Shown: positions 26,091 to 34,532, counted from the stretch's first letter. The stretch: 64,000 nucleotides of DNA from SG8-4 sp964562575 (GCA_964562575.1 CAZLTY010000002.1:1-64000); one strand, 5' to 3'. Notes: generated from the sequence alone by a model not told the origin. Translations and numbers: made by a program.

Positions 26091-26903
26091 TCATTGCTCT
26101 TTTCCCGAGGCCTCACGAAGGGCCTTGAGGAATTCCGGAGGAACCTCCAGCCCCAGACTTTGTGCTCTGCGGACATCCCCCCATGCTTTGTCATATTCGT
26201 CCTTGTTGTAGTAGGCGATCGCACGGCCGATATGGGCCTCGGCAAACTTCCAGTCTATCTCAATGGCCTTCGTATAGTCCGCGATGGCCCGGTCGTTGTC
26301 GCCTTTGTCCCTGTAAGTGGTCCCGCGATAGCTGTAGGCCAGAGCATCTCTGGGATTTATCTCGATGGCCTTGCTGAAATCCGAGATGGCCCGGTCGTGA
26401 TGGCGCCACATGGCAAATACAACACCGCGGTCGTTGTAGACGAAGGCGTCCGCCGCACCTATCTCAAGAGCTTTGCTGAAATCCAAAAGGGCCAGGTCAT
26501 ATTGACCCCTGTAGTTGTAAGCAGCTCCGCGACTGTGGAAGACTTCGGCGTTCCTCGGGTCTATCTCGATGGCCTTGGTGAAGTCGGATATGGCCCGGCC
26601 GTGTTCGTTCGTGAGGGCATACGTGACCGCACGCTCGTTGTAGGCGGCAGCATGTTTCGGATCTATCTCGATAGCCTTGCTGAAGTCGGCAATAGCATTA
26701 TCGTATTGACCCCTGTCACTGTAGATGCGGCCTCGGCTGTAGTAGGCCTTGGCGGACTTGGGATTAGCCTTGATGGTTTTGGTAAACTCCGAGATGGCCT
26801 GGTCATGCTGGCCTTTCTGCAGGTGCCTCTGGCCCAGATAGTAAGATCTGTCCCCACATCCGGTGAACAACAGACAAACAACTATCGGTGATACGTACCG
26901 CAC
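26091..26903 (-). CDS. TPR-repeat lipoprotein
   Basis: 270 residues from a GTG with AAAGGAG five bases upstream. The N-terminus is a lipoprotein signal (MRYVSPIVVCLLFTGC), with the lipidated cysteine in LFTGC, so the protein is anchored in a membrane. The rest is about seven tetratricopeptide repeats of 34 residues (pattern AYYSRGRIYSDRGQYDNAI / ADFSKAIEIDPK), giving strong internal DNA repetition of 102-base period. TPR proteins are scaffolds; no partner is evident. The C-terminus ends shortly after the last repeat. Confidence 0.9.
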   Translation of the reverse strand: MRYVSPIVVCLLFTGCGDRSYYLGQRHLQKGQHDQAISEFTKTIKANPKSAKAYYSRGRIYSDRGQYDNAIADFSKAIEIDPKHAAAYNERAVTYALTNEHGRAISDFTKAIEIDPRNAEVFHSRGAAYNYRGQYDLALLDFSKALEIGAADAFVYNDRGVVFAMWRHHDRAISDFSKAIEINPRDALAYSYRGTTYRDKGDNDRAIADYTKAIEIDWKFAEAHIGRAIAYYNKDEYDKAWGDVRRAQSLGLEVPPEFLKALREASGKEQ

Positions 26904-27049
26904 ATAAACTCCTTTCAAATTCGATTGTTTTCACGTAATATTATAACCTCGTAACGTGAAATTGGAGAGCAAAAAACCTGACGTCCGGCATACTTCCGCC
27001 GATGACGGGACTCAGGATGTCAATAACGATCTACTCTCAGGGTCACGAA

Positions 27050-27487
27050 ATGGAATACGCGGTAGGTAAAACGGGCAGAATAATAGCAGCGAGATTGTTC
27101 GAGGGCGAAGACCTTTACGAATCCATACACAAAATTGCCGCCGCTGAGAACATCAAATCGGCGGCGGTATTCATTACAGGCGGTTTCAGGCGAGCCAACG
27201 TTGTTGTTGGGCCGGTACAGGAGAAACCGAAGATTGTCCCCGATTACAAGGATTTCACCGGCCCGGGCGAAGTGCTTGGTGTGGGAACCATCTATTGTGA
27301 CAAAGAAGGACCAAAGCTCCACATGCATACCGCAATCGGCAAAGCGGACCAGGTGATGGTTGGCTGCCCGCGCGACGGAACAAAAACGTTTTTGACTCTC
27401 GAAGTCACGATAATCGAAATAGAAGGGTTGAACGCTCGCAGAAAACCTGACGAAGATACGGGCTTTAACCTCCTGCGTTTCGAATGA
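27050..27487 (+). CDS. PPC/DUF296-domain protein
   Basis: 145 residues from ATG 27050, chosen because AGGG lies six bases upstream and the family starts near this point; in-frame ATGs at 27002 and 27017 are possible. The whole protein is a PPC (plant and prokaryote conserved) domain: GRIIAARLFEGEDLYESI, VFITGGFRRANVVVGP, GEVLGVGTI and LHMHTAIGKADQVMVGC, which carries the family's histidine metal site. Prokaryotic members form trimers; some plant homologues bind AT-rich DNA through an added AT-hook that is absent here. Function in bacteria is unclear. A strong hairpin follows the stop codon. Confidence 0.85.
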   Translation: MEYAVGKTGRIIAARLFEGEDLYESIHKIAAAENIKSAAVFITGGFRRANVVVGPVQEKPKIVPDYKDFTGPGEVLGVGTIYCDKEGPKLHMHTAIGKADQVMVGCPRDGTKTFLTLEVTIIEIEGLNARRKPDEDTGFNLLRFE

Positions 27488-27504
27488 TCAAAGGTGTCAA
27501 GTGG

Positions 27505-27533
27505 AAAAGGCTGGTTTCTGGAACCAGCCTTTT
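27505..27533. terminator. Perfect 12-base hairpin terminator
   Basis: AAAAGGCTGGTT, a five-base loop, and AACCAGCCTTTT. It lies 17 bases after the PPC gene stop and, because it is symmetrical, could also stop transcription from the minus-strand barrel gene on the other side. Confidence 0.8.
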
Positions 27534-27559
27534 CTGAAATTCAGCACAAATGCTCTGAG

Positions 27560-27664
27560 TTATACCCTTGAAGGGTAATAAATTCCCGCGAGTAAGATCA
27601 TAAACTGTTATTGTGAAGCTATGTACCCGCGCAAAAACGGGAATTTTCAATCGGGAGCACTATA
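27560..27664. repeat. Family A repeat, copy A2
   Basis: About 105 bp in the same orientation as A1 and A4: TTATACCCTTGAAGGGTA, then CCCGCGAGTAAGATCATAAA and a final TTTTCAATCGGGAGCAC. It fills the gap between the terminator of the PPC gene and the stop codon of the outer-membrane gene, ending three bases before that stop. Confidence 0.9.
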
Positions 27665-27666
27665 CC

Positions 27667-28521
27667 TCAGAACTTGCACGCCATGCCCAAAGTGAACCAG
27701 GTTTCGTCCTGATCTGCATTGACCGAGCTATCCATTGTCACCTGGTAGTGAACTCCGGGGGTAAGGACGACGTTCTCGGCCAGCTCGAAACCCGTCGATA
27801 CCCCGAAGACGGCGTTCGTCCAATCGTGGTCGACATTCTGGCCGGCTGGGCCGACGCCATCGTTGAATACCACCTCTGAGTGCAGGTTCAGGATCTGCTC
27901 AGGGCTGTCCGGCGACAAGCCCGGAATGGCCAGGCCGTAGTCAAGTATGAATATGTGGGCAAAACCAGAGGCTGTGCCGGTGCTCGCGGAGGCCGAGCCC
28001 ACTGTGGTGCCGCTGTTTACCGGCGCCAATTTGACGAGACAGTACGCGGGCACCAAACCTTCAACCTGCAGTATTTTCGGCCAGGCCAAAACGGCATGCA
28101 GTTCGTGAATGTCGAAAGTGCCCGGGTCCGTGTTTGTTGGGGCGGTCACGCCGCCTCTCGTATGGCTGCTCTGCTGCGGGTAGTTGAAGTACCGGTATCC
28201 GAGCATGTAGTGGGTTGCGTGAACATCGTCGGGGCAAATGACATTCTGGTAATACAAAGTGTAGTCCCAGCGTTCTGTATTCTCGTGACCGGACGAATTT
28301 GCCCTGTGCCCCTCGGCTCTGAGCCCAAGGCCTGTCCCGAATAAGTCCAAATCCAGACTGGGTTGGACGGCGCTTTTGTCGTTGTACACGTCAAAACCCC
28401 GCCAGAGGTACTTGCTCTGATACGTCACGTCAAATACACCGTGCAGATTTCCATCCTGTGCCTGTGCGAAACCTCCCACGGCCAACAAAACCACGATGCC
28501 TGCCAAAATTCTCTTTTCCAT
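27667..28521 (-). CDS. Putative outer-membrane beta-barrel protein (TorF/porin-like)
   Basis: 284 residues from ATG 28521, which has AAGGAG six bases upstream; earlier in-frame ATGs lack a site. Signal peptide (KRILAGIVVLLAVGGFAQA), then alternating hydrophobic strands beginning VFDVTYQSKYLWRGFDVY, a start common to the TIGR02001-like barrel group. The protein ends in a phenylalanine (GMACKF), as expected for assembly by the Bam complex. It could be a small porin or a carotenoid-like surface barrel; substrate unknown. Placement next to the TPR lipoprotein and sulfatases fits an envelope role. Confidence 0.75.
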   Translation of the reverse strand: MEKRILAGIVVLLAVGGFAQAQDGNLHGVFDVTYQSKYLWRGFDVYNDKSAVQPSLDLDLFGTGLGLRAEGHRANSSGHENTERWDYTLYYQNVICPDDVHATHYMLGYRYFNYPQQSSHTRGGVTAPTNTDPGTFDIHELHAVLAWPKILQVEGLVPAYCLVKLAPVNSGTTVGSASASTGTASGFAHIFILDYGLAIPGLSPDSPEQILNLHSEVVFNDGVGPAGQNVDHDWTNAVFGVSTGFELAENVVLTPGVHYQVTMDSSVNADQDETWFTLGMACKF

Positions 28522-28617
28522 AGTCTTCTCCTTAAAAACACTACCCATCTTATTTGCAGCACACATTTCCACAAAATGCCATAAAAAAAGCATGCGGTCA
28601 AGTCAGAAACAGAACTT

Positions 28618-30009
28618 TTACCACTTCCCACTTTTTCTGATTTCCGCCTTAGGCAGATTATCGAGGTCCTTGGTGTATTTCTGCAATTCTTCCTGCGGCA
28701 ACTCATAATCAGTGAGCTTGCCGGAAAGATATGCATCATAGCCAAGAAGGTCCATCAGGCCATGTCCGCTATAGTTGAACAAGATCACCTTTTCCTTGCC
28801 CTCATCTTTTGCTTTCTTGGCCTCTTCAATCACCGCTGCGAGTGCCTGGCTGGTCTCAGGGGCGGGGATAAAGCCTTCCGTTCTGGCCCACGTTACTGCA
28901 GCGTCATAGGACTGTAACTGATGGTAAGCTCGCGGCTCCATCAGACCCTCCACGATCGCCTGGCAGACCAGCGGCGCCATGCCATGATACCTCAGTCCTC
29001 CGGCGTGAATTGGAGGCGGCACGAAAGCATGCCCGAGCGTATACATCGCCAGAAGCGGTGTCGTACAGGCGGTGTCTCCGAAGTCATAAGCAAAAGGTGC
29101 ACGCGTCATAGTTGGACAAGCTGTCGGTTCGACCGGGATGACTGTAATATCTGCACCGTTGATCTTGTCAGCGACAAACGGGAACGACAAACCTGCGAAG
29201 TTGCTGCCGCCTCCGGCGCAACCGATGACCATATCGGGCAGCTTTTCACCGATGCTCTCCAACTGCTTCTTTGCCTCGAGGCCTATTATCGTCTGGTGGA
29301 GCATCACATGATTAAGCACACTGCCGAGAGAATAACGTGTCTTGCCTGTCGTGTCAGTCACCGCTTGCTCGATAGCCTCGCTTATGGCGATTCCCAGGCT
29401 GCCCGGCGTCTCGGGCATTTCCTCCAACACTTTTCTTCCGGCATTTGTCTCGGAACTCGGGCTGGCGACACAGTCTGCCCCCCAGACTCCCATCATCATT
29501 TTCCTGAACGGCTTCTGATCGAAGCTTATTCGGACCATAAAGACCTTGCATTCGAGTCCCAGCAATTTGCAGGCGAAGGCCAGGGCACTGCCCCACTGTC
29601 CTGCTCCGGTCTCCGTCGTGAGTTTCTCGATACCGAACTGTTTGTTATACCAAGCCTGGGCGACGGCTGTGTTTGGCTTGTGACTTCCCGGCGGGCTGAC
29701 ACTTTCATCCTTGAAGTATATGCGCGCCGGCGTGTCAAGGTACTTTTCCAGATACACCGCCCTGCGCAAGGGCGCCGGCCGCCAGCGATAGAGGATGTTC
29801 AGAATTTCCTCCGGGATGTCTATCCACCTTTCGGTGCTGACTTCCTGCTCGATCAGGTTCATCGGAAAGACCGGCGCCAGCATATCCGGGGAGATCGGCT
29901 TGCCGTCCGGTCCGAGCGGCGGAAGCATCGGTGTAGGCAGGTCTGCCGCCAGATTGTACCATTGTCGAGGAATGTCGCTTTCGTTAAGCGATATCTTTAT
30001 CGATCCCAT
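28618..30009 (-). CDS. trpB: Tryptophan synthase beta chain, TrpB2 type
   Basis: 463 residues, longer than the 400-residue TrpB1 form, as in TrpB2. ATG 30009 has AGGAG seven bases upstream and is preferred to the GTG at 30015. The PLP lysine is Lys111 in SPPGSHKPNTA; TETGAGQWGSALAF and the phosphate loop GCAGGGSNFAGL are intact. TrpB2 joins indole and serine to tryptophan and, lacking the loop that contacts TrpA, usually works without it, recycling indole. No other trp biosynthesis gene lies here, though tryptophanyl-tRNA synthetase is encoded 0.9 kb away on the other strand. Confidence 0.93.
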   Translation of the reverse strand: MGSIKISLNESDIPRQWYNLAADLPTPMLPPLGPDGKPISPDMLAPVFPMNLIEQEVSTERWIDIPEEILNILYRWRPAPLRRAVYLEKYLDTPARIYFKDESVSPPGSHKPNTAVAQAWYNKQFGIEKLTTETGAGQWGSALAFACKLLGLECKVFMVRISFDQKPFRKMMMGVWGADCVASPSSETNAGRKVLEEMPETPGSLGIAISEAIEQAVTDTTGKTRYSLGSVLNHVMLHQTIIGLEAKKQLESIGEKLPDMVIGCAGGGSNFAGLSFPFVADKINGADITVIPVEPTACPTMTRAPFAYDFGDTACTTPLLAMYTLGHAFVPPPIHAGGLRYHGMAPLVCQAIVEGLMEPRAYHQLQSYDAAVTWARTEGFIPAPETSQALAAVIEEAKKAKDEGKEKVILFNYSGHGLMDLLGYDAYLSGKLTDYELPQEELQKYTKDLDNLPKAEIRKSGKW

Positions 30010-30344
30010 TGCCACGCTCCTAAAAAAGCTGAATAAGTGATTTGATTTATAGACAGTCGAAGATCAGACTTCCCAGAAATATAGAATTTTTACCGTGAAC
30101 ACACAAAACTATGGACATAGTATTAGGTGTTTTAGTGACAGTCAACCGCAATTTGTCGAAAATGATACTTTTCGTCGGTCTATGGATGCTGAGGGCCAAG
30201 GGCTGCAAGTTTGAGGCAAAGGCCGACGGAGCGAGCGATGTCTCCGTCCGGCAGGTTGTCACGTTGAAGGCTCATCCCAAAAATTCTGATTAATCGGTGT
30301 CCCTCTGGGAAGAGTTATTTTTTTATTTTAGGACCGAAAAATAT
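30010..30344. other. Gene-free stretch before the small SANT-like gene
   Basis: About 335 bases between trpB and the promoter at 30345. Two short open frames (30047-30262 minus, 30111-30293 plus) have no ribosome-binding site and no recognisable similarity. An A/T-rich run (30314-30340) lies just upstream of the promoter and could act as an UP element. No repeat copy was seen. Confidence 0.4.
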
Positions 30345-30373
30345 TTGATTGACATTGCGTCACTCGTTATAAT
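30345..30373 (+). promoter_or_regulatory. Sigma-70-type promoter for the 66-residue SANT-like gene
   Basis: TTGATT (30345-30350) and a consensus TATAAT (30368-30373) separated by 17 bases, 55 bases before the ATG and preceded by a T/A-rich run. One of the strongest promoter matches in the window. Confidence 0.75.
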
Positions 30374-30427
30374 GTCTAAGTTGCGCCGTACAAACCGTTT
30401 TAAGTTAGTGCGAAAGGGAGGCACGAA

Positions 30428-30628
30428 ATGGCAAGGAAAGGCAAGAAACTAATCAAAGGTTTGTGGTCCAAGGGTGACATTAGCACGCTCAAGAAACTCT
30501 TTCCGAATAACCCAACAGCTAAGATCGCTGCCAAGCTCGGAAGGCCGACCGATGCAGTGAAGAAGAAGGCATCCAGAATGGGACTTCGCAAATCGAAGAA
30601 GCATATGAAGTCTCTCGGCAGAGCGTAG
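30428..30628 (+). CDS. Small basic Myb/SANT-like DNA-binding protein (one repeat)
   Basis: 66 residues, about one third Lys/Arg. LIKGLWSKGDISTLKKLFP, then KIAAKLGRPTDAVKKKASRMGL, gives the three-helix pattern of a SANT/Myb-like unit with a GxxxxAVxxKAxxxGL recognition helix. GGGAGG lies upstream of the ATG, behind a consensus promoter, so it is probably strongly expressed. It is a paralogue of the two-repeat protein at 58816-59193: both share the start MA(K/R)...KLIKG(L/P)WS and the end LRKSKKHMKSL/LRKSQKYLKAI. Likely a chromosome-associated or regulatory DNA binder; targets unknown. Confidence 0.75.
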   Translation: MARKGKKLIKGLWSKGDISTLKKLFPNNPTAKIAAKLGRPTDAVKKKASRMGLRKSKKHMKSLGRA

Positions 30629-30825
30629 GTCACCAGGCTCGCTGCGGATAACCGGCGGTGATTTAGCACATTGTTTTGGGGAGATGGTATAGCCGGATTG
30701 TTGGCTGTGCGAAGGTCAACGTGCCCAAGGTGTATGAACTGGGTGCCCCCTATGTTCGTTTGCGCATCTATGGAGCCAAATCTTAGGCACTCTAATTGTG
30801 CATATCGTGTTCTCAAGTTAGACTC

Positions 30826-30853
30826 TTGACATTCATGTGCGCCAGCGTTATCC
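30826..30853 (+). promoter_or_regulatory. Possible trpS promoter
   Basis: TTGACA (30826-30831) is followed after 16 bases by TTATCC (30848-30853), a weak -10. It lies 62 bases before the trpS start. I saw no T-box-like or attenuator structure in the leader. Confidence 0.4.
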
Positions 30854-30914
30854 TTGGTTGGTTCGTTTAGGGTCTTTATCCAGTTTTCTCGGTTTTTGAC
30901 ATAGGGAGGCCAAT

Positions 30915-31895
30915 TTGAGGGTACTTTCGGGCATACAGCCTTCGGGTAAGCTTCACATAGGCAACTACTACGGCGCCATGCGCCAGCACCTGGGGCTCCA
31001 GGCTGAGCACAACTGCTTTTTTTTCATCGCCGACTACCATGCCCTTACCAGCAACCCGTCGGCTGATGATGTCGCCGGCCGCACTCTTGACGTTGCGATG
31101 GATTATATCGCTCTCGGGCTCGACACACAGAAAACCGTCTTCTGGCGCCAGTCGGATGTGCCTGAGGTCACAGAGCTCACATGGCTGCTCTCCTGCGTGA
31201 CCCCAATGGGGTTGTTGCAGCGATGCACGAGCTACAAGGACAAGATCGCCCAGGGTTTGACCCCCAATCACGGCCTTTTCGCATACCCTGTTTTGCAGGC
31301 AGCGGACATCTTGATTTTCAACAGCGAGCTTGTCCCTGTCGGTGCCGACCAGAAGCAGCACATCGAGGTCACCCGTGACGTTGCCGGGCGGTTCAACAGC
31401 GCCTACGGCGAAGTATTCGCCATACCAAAGGAGCATATTATCGAGGCTGTTGCGATTGTCCCCGGCCTCGACGGCCGGAAAATGAGCAAGAGCTACGGAA
31501 ATACCATTGGGATATTCGAGCCGGAATCCAGGGTCAAGAAGAAGATCATGAAAATCGTCACTGATTCGATACCGGTTGCCGAGCCCAAAGACCCCGACAA
31601 ATGCACTGTCTTTGCTCTCTTGAAGCTGATTGCTTCTCCAGAAGAGTTGAGCGAGTGGGACGATAAGTACCGTAGCGGGGGCATGGGATACGGCCAGGCC
31701 AAGAAGCGCCTCGCCGAATTGGTTATTGACTATTTCAAGCCGTTCCGACAAAAAAGAGCCGAGCTTGAAGACAACATTGACTACGTCAAAGGAGTTCTTG
31801 CCGACGGCGCCGAGCGGGCAAGGGCCGTTGCCCGCCAAACGCTGGAAAAAGCCCGGCAGGCAGTTGGATTGAGAAGATATAGTGCTCCCGATTGA
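30915..31895 (+). CDS. trpS: Tryptophanyl-tRNA synthetase
   Basis: 326 residues, normal for bacterial TrpRS. TTG start at 30915 with GGGAGG six bases upstream. Class I signatures: HIGN at 14-17 (GKLHIGNYYG) and KMSKS at 189-193. It charges tRNA-Trp in the cytoplasm. The last few codons (SAPD and the stop) are formed by the end of family A repeat A3, which begins at 31878, so the C-terminal tail has been altered by the repeat. The catalytic core is complete. Confidence 0.96.
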   Translation: MRVLSGIQPSGKLHIGNYYGAMRQHLGLQAEHNCFFFIADYHALTSNPSADDVAGRTLDVAMDYIALGLDTQKTVFWRQSDVPEVTELTWLLSCVTPMGLLQRCTSYKDKIAQGLTPNHGLFAYPVLQAADILIFNSELVPVGADQKQHIEVTRDVAGRFNSAYGEVFAIPKEHIIEAVAIVPGLDGRKMSKSYGNTIGIFEPESRVKKKIMKIVTDSIPVAEPKDPDKCTVFALLKLIASPEELSEWDDKYRSGGMGYGQAKKRLAELVIDYFKPFRQKRAELEDNIDYVKGVLADGAERARAVARQTLEKARQAVGLRRYSAPD

Positions 31896-31980
31896 AAACT
31901 CCCGTTCTTGCGCGGGTAAGTAGCTTTACAATAACAGTTTATGATCTTACTCGTGGGAATTTACTACCCTTCAAGGGTAT
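31878..31980. repeat. Family A repeat, copy A3 (reverse orientation)
   Basis: About 103 bp from ATAGTGCTCCCGATTGA to ACCCTTCAAGGGTAT. It overlaps the last codons of trpS and ends four bases before the scpA start codon. Its AAGGG lies seven bases before ATG 31985 and is the only Shine-Dalgarno-like sequence for scpA. Confidence 0.92.
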
Positions 31981-31984
31981 GACT

Positions 31985-32992
31985 ATGGCCGACTATCGCG
32001 TAGATCTCGACGTTTTTGCAGGCCCCCTGGACTTGCTGCTTTACCTCGTTCGCAAAGAGGAAGTGGACATCTACGACATTCACATCGCCAAGATAACCGA
32101 CCAGTATATCCGTTACATCGAGATGCTCAAGAGCCTGGATATTGATCTGGCTGGCGACTTTCTGGTGATGGCGGCGACGCTAATGCAGATAAAATCGGCG
32201 ATGCTCCTGCCCAAGGTCGGGCCCGATCAACTCCAGGACGATGACCTGTCCGACCCGCGAACCGAGCTTATCCGCCAGCTTCTCGAGTACAAGAAGTTCA
32301 AGGATGCCGCCAATCTGTTGAATGCCGCCGCCGTCGAGCAGAAAGAACGATTCGCCCGGCCGGACACGATTGTCGAGAGTCTGAGGCCGGATGCCGAGCC
32401 CGAGGTTGACATCGAACAGGTAAGTATTTGGGATCTACTGGAAGCCTTTGATTTGGTGTGCAAGGCCATCGGCAACGTTGGCGACATAAGCCGAATCAAG
32501 GACGATACTCCCATAGATTTGTATCAGATTGAGATTCTGCATCGTTTGCAGACTGAAGGACCCATGACCTTCGAGCGCATCTTCGAGTCCAAAATTAATC
32601 GTGTCGTGATGATCGGATTGTTTCTGGCCATGCTGGAGTTGATTCGAGAGAAACTGATTTGGGTCGAGCAGCAGTCGACCGGTTCTGCCATATATGTCCG
32701 GTCCCTGACGGATGAGCCTGCCGAGCAGGCGGTGCAGCAGGCTATTCTCACCACCGAAGCCGACGACGAAGAGTCTCGAGTTGAACACCCGGAGCAACCG
32801 CCGATTCCAATCGCCGAGTTGCCTGCAAAAAGCACGGTGCCGGTCGAGACCAACACCCAGCAACCGCAAGAACAACCGGCTATACCGATCACCGAACTGC
32901 CGGCCGAGAGCGGACCTGTGATTTCTCATCAGGGGCGAGAAAAGCAGCAAGCCAGATACCCCGAAGAGCCCGAGCCCCAGCCGGCCAATTAG
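31985..32992 (+). CDS. scpA: Segregation and condensation protein A (kleisin)
   Basis: 335 residues from ATG 31985. The open frame extends back to 31892, but those codons are family A repeat. The conserved start YRVDLDVFAGPLDLLLYLVRKEEVDI and the helical DFLVMAATLMQIKSAMLLP segment bind the SMC neck; the winged helix near residues 195-245 (EILHRLQTEGPMTFERIFE) binds the SMC head. The final 90 residues are a Pro/Glu-rich tail with repeated IPI(A/T)ELPA units, absent from most ScpA proteins. ScpA acts with SMC and ScpB in chromosome compaction; scpB is not adjacent. Confidence 0.93.
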   Translation: MADYRVDLDVFAGPLDLLLYLVRKEEVDIYDIHIAKITDQYIRYIEMLKSLDIDLAGDFLVMAATLMQIKSAMLLPKVGPDQLQDDDLSDPRTELIRQLLEYKKFKDAANLLNAAAVEQKERFARPDTIVESLRPDAEPEVDIEQVSIWDLLEAFDLVCKAIGNVGDISRIKDDTPIDLYQIEILHRLQTEGPMTFERIFESKINRVVMIGLFLAMLELIREKLIWVEQQSTGSAIYVRSLTDEPAEQAVQQAILTTEADDEESRVEHPEQPPIPIAELPAKSTVPVETNTQQPQEQPAIPITELPAESGPVISHQGREKQQARYPEEPEPQPAN

Positions 32993-32996
32993 CAAC

Positions 32997-33012
32997 CTTA
33001 GGAGCCGCGCAC
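32997..33012. repeat. Single end of the palindrome C family
   Basis: CTTAGGAGCCGCGCAC is identical to the left end of the 188-base palindrome at 53954-54141, but no matching inverted arm follows within the next 250 bases. It is probably a decayed or single-ended copy just after scpA. Confidence 0.5.
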
Positions 33013-33032
33013 TCTAACAAGCGTTAGCATTC

Positions 33033-33060
33033 TTGCTTTTGACACATCTTGTCGTATACT
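33033..33060 (+). promoter_or_regulatory. Possible promoter before the orphan pseudopilin
   Basis: TTGCTT (33033-33038) and TATACT (33055-33060) are 16 bases apart. A better -35 (TTGACA, 33039-33044) overlaps but pairs only with a weak TAAATG. Confidence 0.4.
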
Positions 33061-33064
33061 TTAA

Positions 33065-33250
33065 ATGGCAGTCTACAAACATAATGGCTCTCAAGAGCAT
33101 TGTGGGGGTCTTGTGCCATCTAAGAGCGGGCAATGGGGACGGTTTCATATAGACCTCCAGGCAGTTTTGTCGATTAAGTCCTATATTGGCGCCGCTGCGC
33201 TCACGGCCCAGCGAGAGTTTTGTCAAGGCAAGAGACGAGGAAGACGATGA
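33065..33250 (+). CDS. Possible 61-residue protein coupled to the orphan pseudopilin
   Basis: Open from ATG 33065 to a TGA at 33248-33250 that overlaps the next ATG as ATGA, a common sign of translational coupling. There is no clear ribosome-binding site, and I recognise no family. The SYIGAAALTAQREF stretch looks like protein, but chance cannot be excluded. It could be the remaining end of an older gene. Confidence 0.25.
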   Translation: MAVYKHNGSQEHCGGLVPSKSGQWGRFHIDLQAVLSIKSYIGAAALTAQREFCQGKRRGRR

Positions 33251-33444
33251 CTAAAAAGAGGTCTAAACCTACATGGGACTTTACACTCGTGGAGTTGATG
33301 ATGACTACTGTAATTGTGGTTATCGTCGGACTTGCAATTGGTGTGGTCGTAGTTGACGCTCAATCAAGCTGGAACGTCATGTATGATCGTACAAACTCCG
33401 ATGCCGGGACGAGCTTCGAGATAGAGAATTGGTGTGAGCAGTAA
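33247..33444 (+). pseudogene. Truncated pseudopilin, N-terminal part only
   Basis: 65 codons with GAGGAAG before the ATG. The sequence TWDFTLVELMMTTVIVVIVG is a prepilin N-terminal helix, with the conserved +5 glutamate. The residue before the cleavage site is Asp in place of the near-invariant Gly, and the helix is followed by only about 30 residues (DAQSSWNVMYDRTNSD) before a stop. Complete relatives are 150-250 residues. It is probably a decayed or cut minor pseudopilin, not processed by the prepilin peptidase. Confidence 0.6.
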
Positions 33445-33610
33445 GCCAACGAATCTGCGTTCGCAGATCTAACCGGGCCTCAGATTTGCCCGAAAATGCC
33501 GATTGTGGCCCGTTTGCCTCGCGGGGAGCAACATAGGACGCTCCCTGAATTGCCTCTCAACACAATCCAATTCGATACCCACTTTCTCCCGAAGAACAAA
33601 TACGCACCTC

Positions 33611-33639
33611 TTGACATATGTCATGCACAGTGAGATAAT
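33611..33639 (+). promoter_or_regulatory. Sigma-70-type promoter of the nfnAB operon
   Basis: TTGACA (33611-33616) and GATAAT (33634-33639), 17-base spacer. The expected start of transcription is close to 33646, downstream of the ATG at 33642, so translation must begin at the next in-frame ATG (33678). Confidence 0.75.
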
Positions 33640-33677
33640 CCATGCTTCTACAGGTAATTTTGAACAGAGACAAGGAA

Positions 33678-34532
33678 ATGGCGCACAAAATCGTATCCAA
33701 GAAACAGCTTTCAGAGGACGTTTTCACCGCTGAAATCGAAGCTCCTCTTGTCGCGCAGGCAAGAGAACCGGGCCAATTTGTAATTATCAGCCTCAACAAC
33801 GAATATGCAGAGAGGATTCCGCTGACGATCGCCGGAGCCGATGTCCAAGAGGGCACTATCAGCCTGATCTGGCAGCGAGTGGGCAAGACCACCGCGGAAC
33901 TATCCGATCTGCAGCCGGGTGACGAAATTGCCAATGTCGCCGGGCCGTTGGGTAATCCGACCGAACTGGAGGAATTCGGCACTGTCGTGTGCGTCGGCGG
34001 CGGTATCGGCCTCGCTCCTTTACTGCCCATTGCCGAGGCTCTCAAGGCGATAGGCAACAGGATAATCAGCATCGTCGGGGCCAGAAACAAAGAGCTGCTC
34101 ATCCTTGAAGAGGAGTTTGCCCGCACAAGCGACGAATTGATAATCACAACCGATGACGGCTCGTATGGGCGAAAGGCGCTGGTGACCGAACCGTTGAAGG
34201 AACTCTGTCAAGCCGAGCCCAAGCCGGACAAGGTCTTTGCGATTGGCCCGGCCATAATGATGAAGTTCTGCTGTTATGTGACAAAACAGTTCGATGTGCC
34301 TACCGAGGTGTCGCTCAACACGATCATGATCGACGGCACGGGAATGTGCGGGGGTTGCCGGATCGAATTCGACGGTCGCCCGAAGTTTGTTTGTGTTGAC
34401 GGGCCTGAATTTGACGGGCACAAGGTCAACTTCGATCTGATGATGAAAAGATTGAACGCTTACAAAAGCCTTGAGCAGAAGGAGCATGAACGGTACAAAG
34501 CCCACCGCTGCAAAACTGGTCTGGACAAGTAA
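33678..34532 (+). CDS. nfnA: Ferredoxin-NADP+ reductase-like subunit (NfnA/SudB type)
   Basis: 284 residues. The promoter position rules out the upstream ATG at 33642. An FAD-binding domain (ERIPLTIAGADVQEGTISLIWQ region, residues about 45-95) is followed by an NAD(P) domain (VGGGIGLAPLLPIAEAL, residues 100-116) and a C-terminal [2Fe-2S] cluster site with cysteines in GTGMCGGCRI and FVCVDGPEF. With the gene that follows it matches the two-subunit NfnAB transhydrogenase, which couples NADH and reduced ferredoxin to NADPH formation by flavin-based electron bifurcation. This fits an anaerobe. The two genes are 160 bases apart, with a family A repeat between them. Confidence 0.9.
   Translation: MAHKIVSKKQLSEDVFTAEIEAPLVAQAREPGQFVIISLNNEYAERIPLTIAGADVQEGTISLIWQRVGKTTAELSDLQPGDEIANVAGPLGNPTELEEFGTVVCVGGGIGLAPLLPIAEALKAIGNRIISIVGARNKELLILEEEFARTSDELIITTDDGSYGRKALVTEPLKELCQAEPKPDKVFAIGPAIMMKFCCYVTKQFDVPTEVSLNTIMIDGTGMCGGCRIEFDGRPKFVCVDGPEFDGHKVNFDLMMKRLNAYKSLEQKEHERYKAHRCKTGLDK

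Noticed and set aside
26091..26903. Tandem DNA repeat or CRISPR-like periodicity
   Set aside because: The 102-base period is explained by 34-residue TPR units in a coding frame; spacers are not unique sequences.
30047..30293. Two small frames between trpB and the SANT-like gene
   Set aside because: They oppose each other, lack ribosome-binding sites and resemble no family.
30675..30786. Possible short peptide ending VYELGAPYVRLRIYGAKS
   Set aside because: The frame is open and protein-like, but there is no ATG or ribosome-binding site, only a TTG, and the length is under 40 codons.
31892..31984. N-terminal extension of scpA
   Set aside because: The codons are the family A repeat and occur before the only ribosome-binding sequence and outside the ScpA family start.
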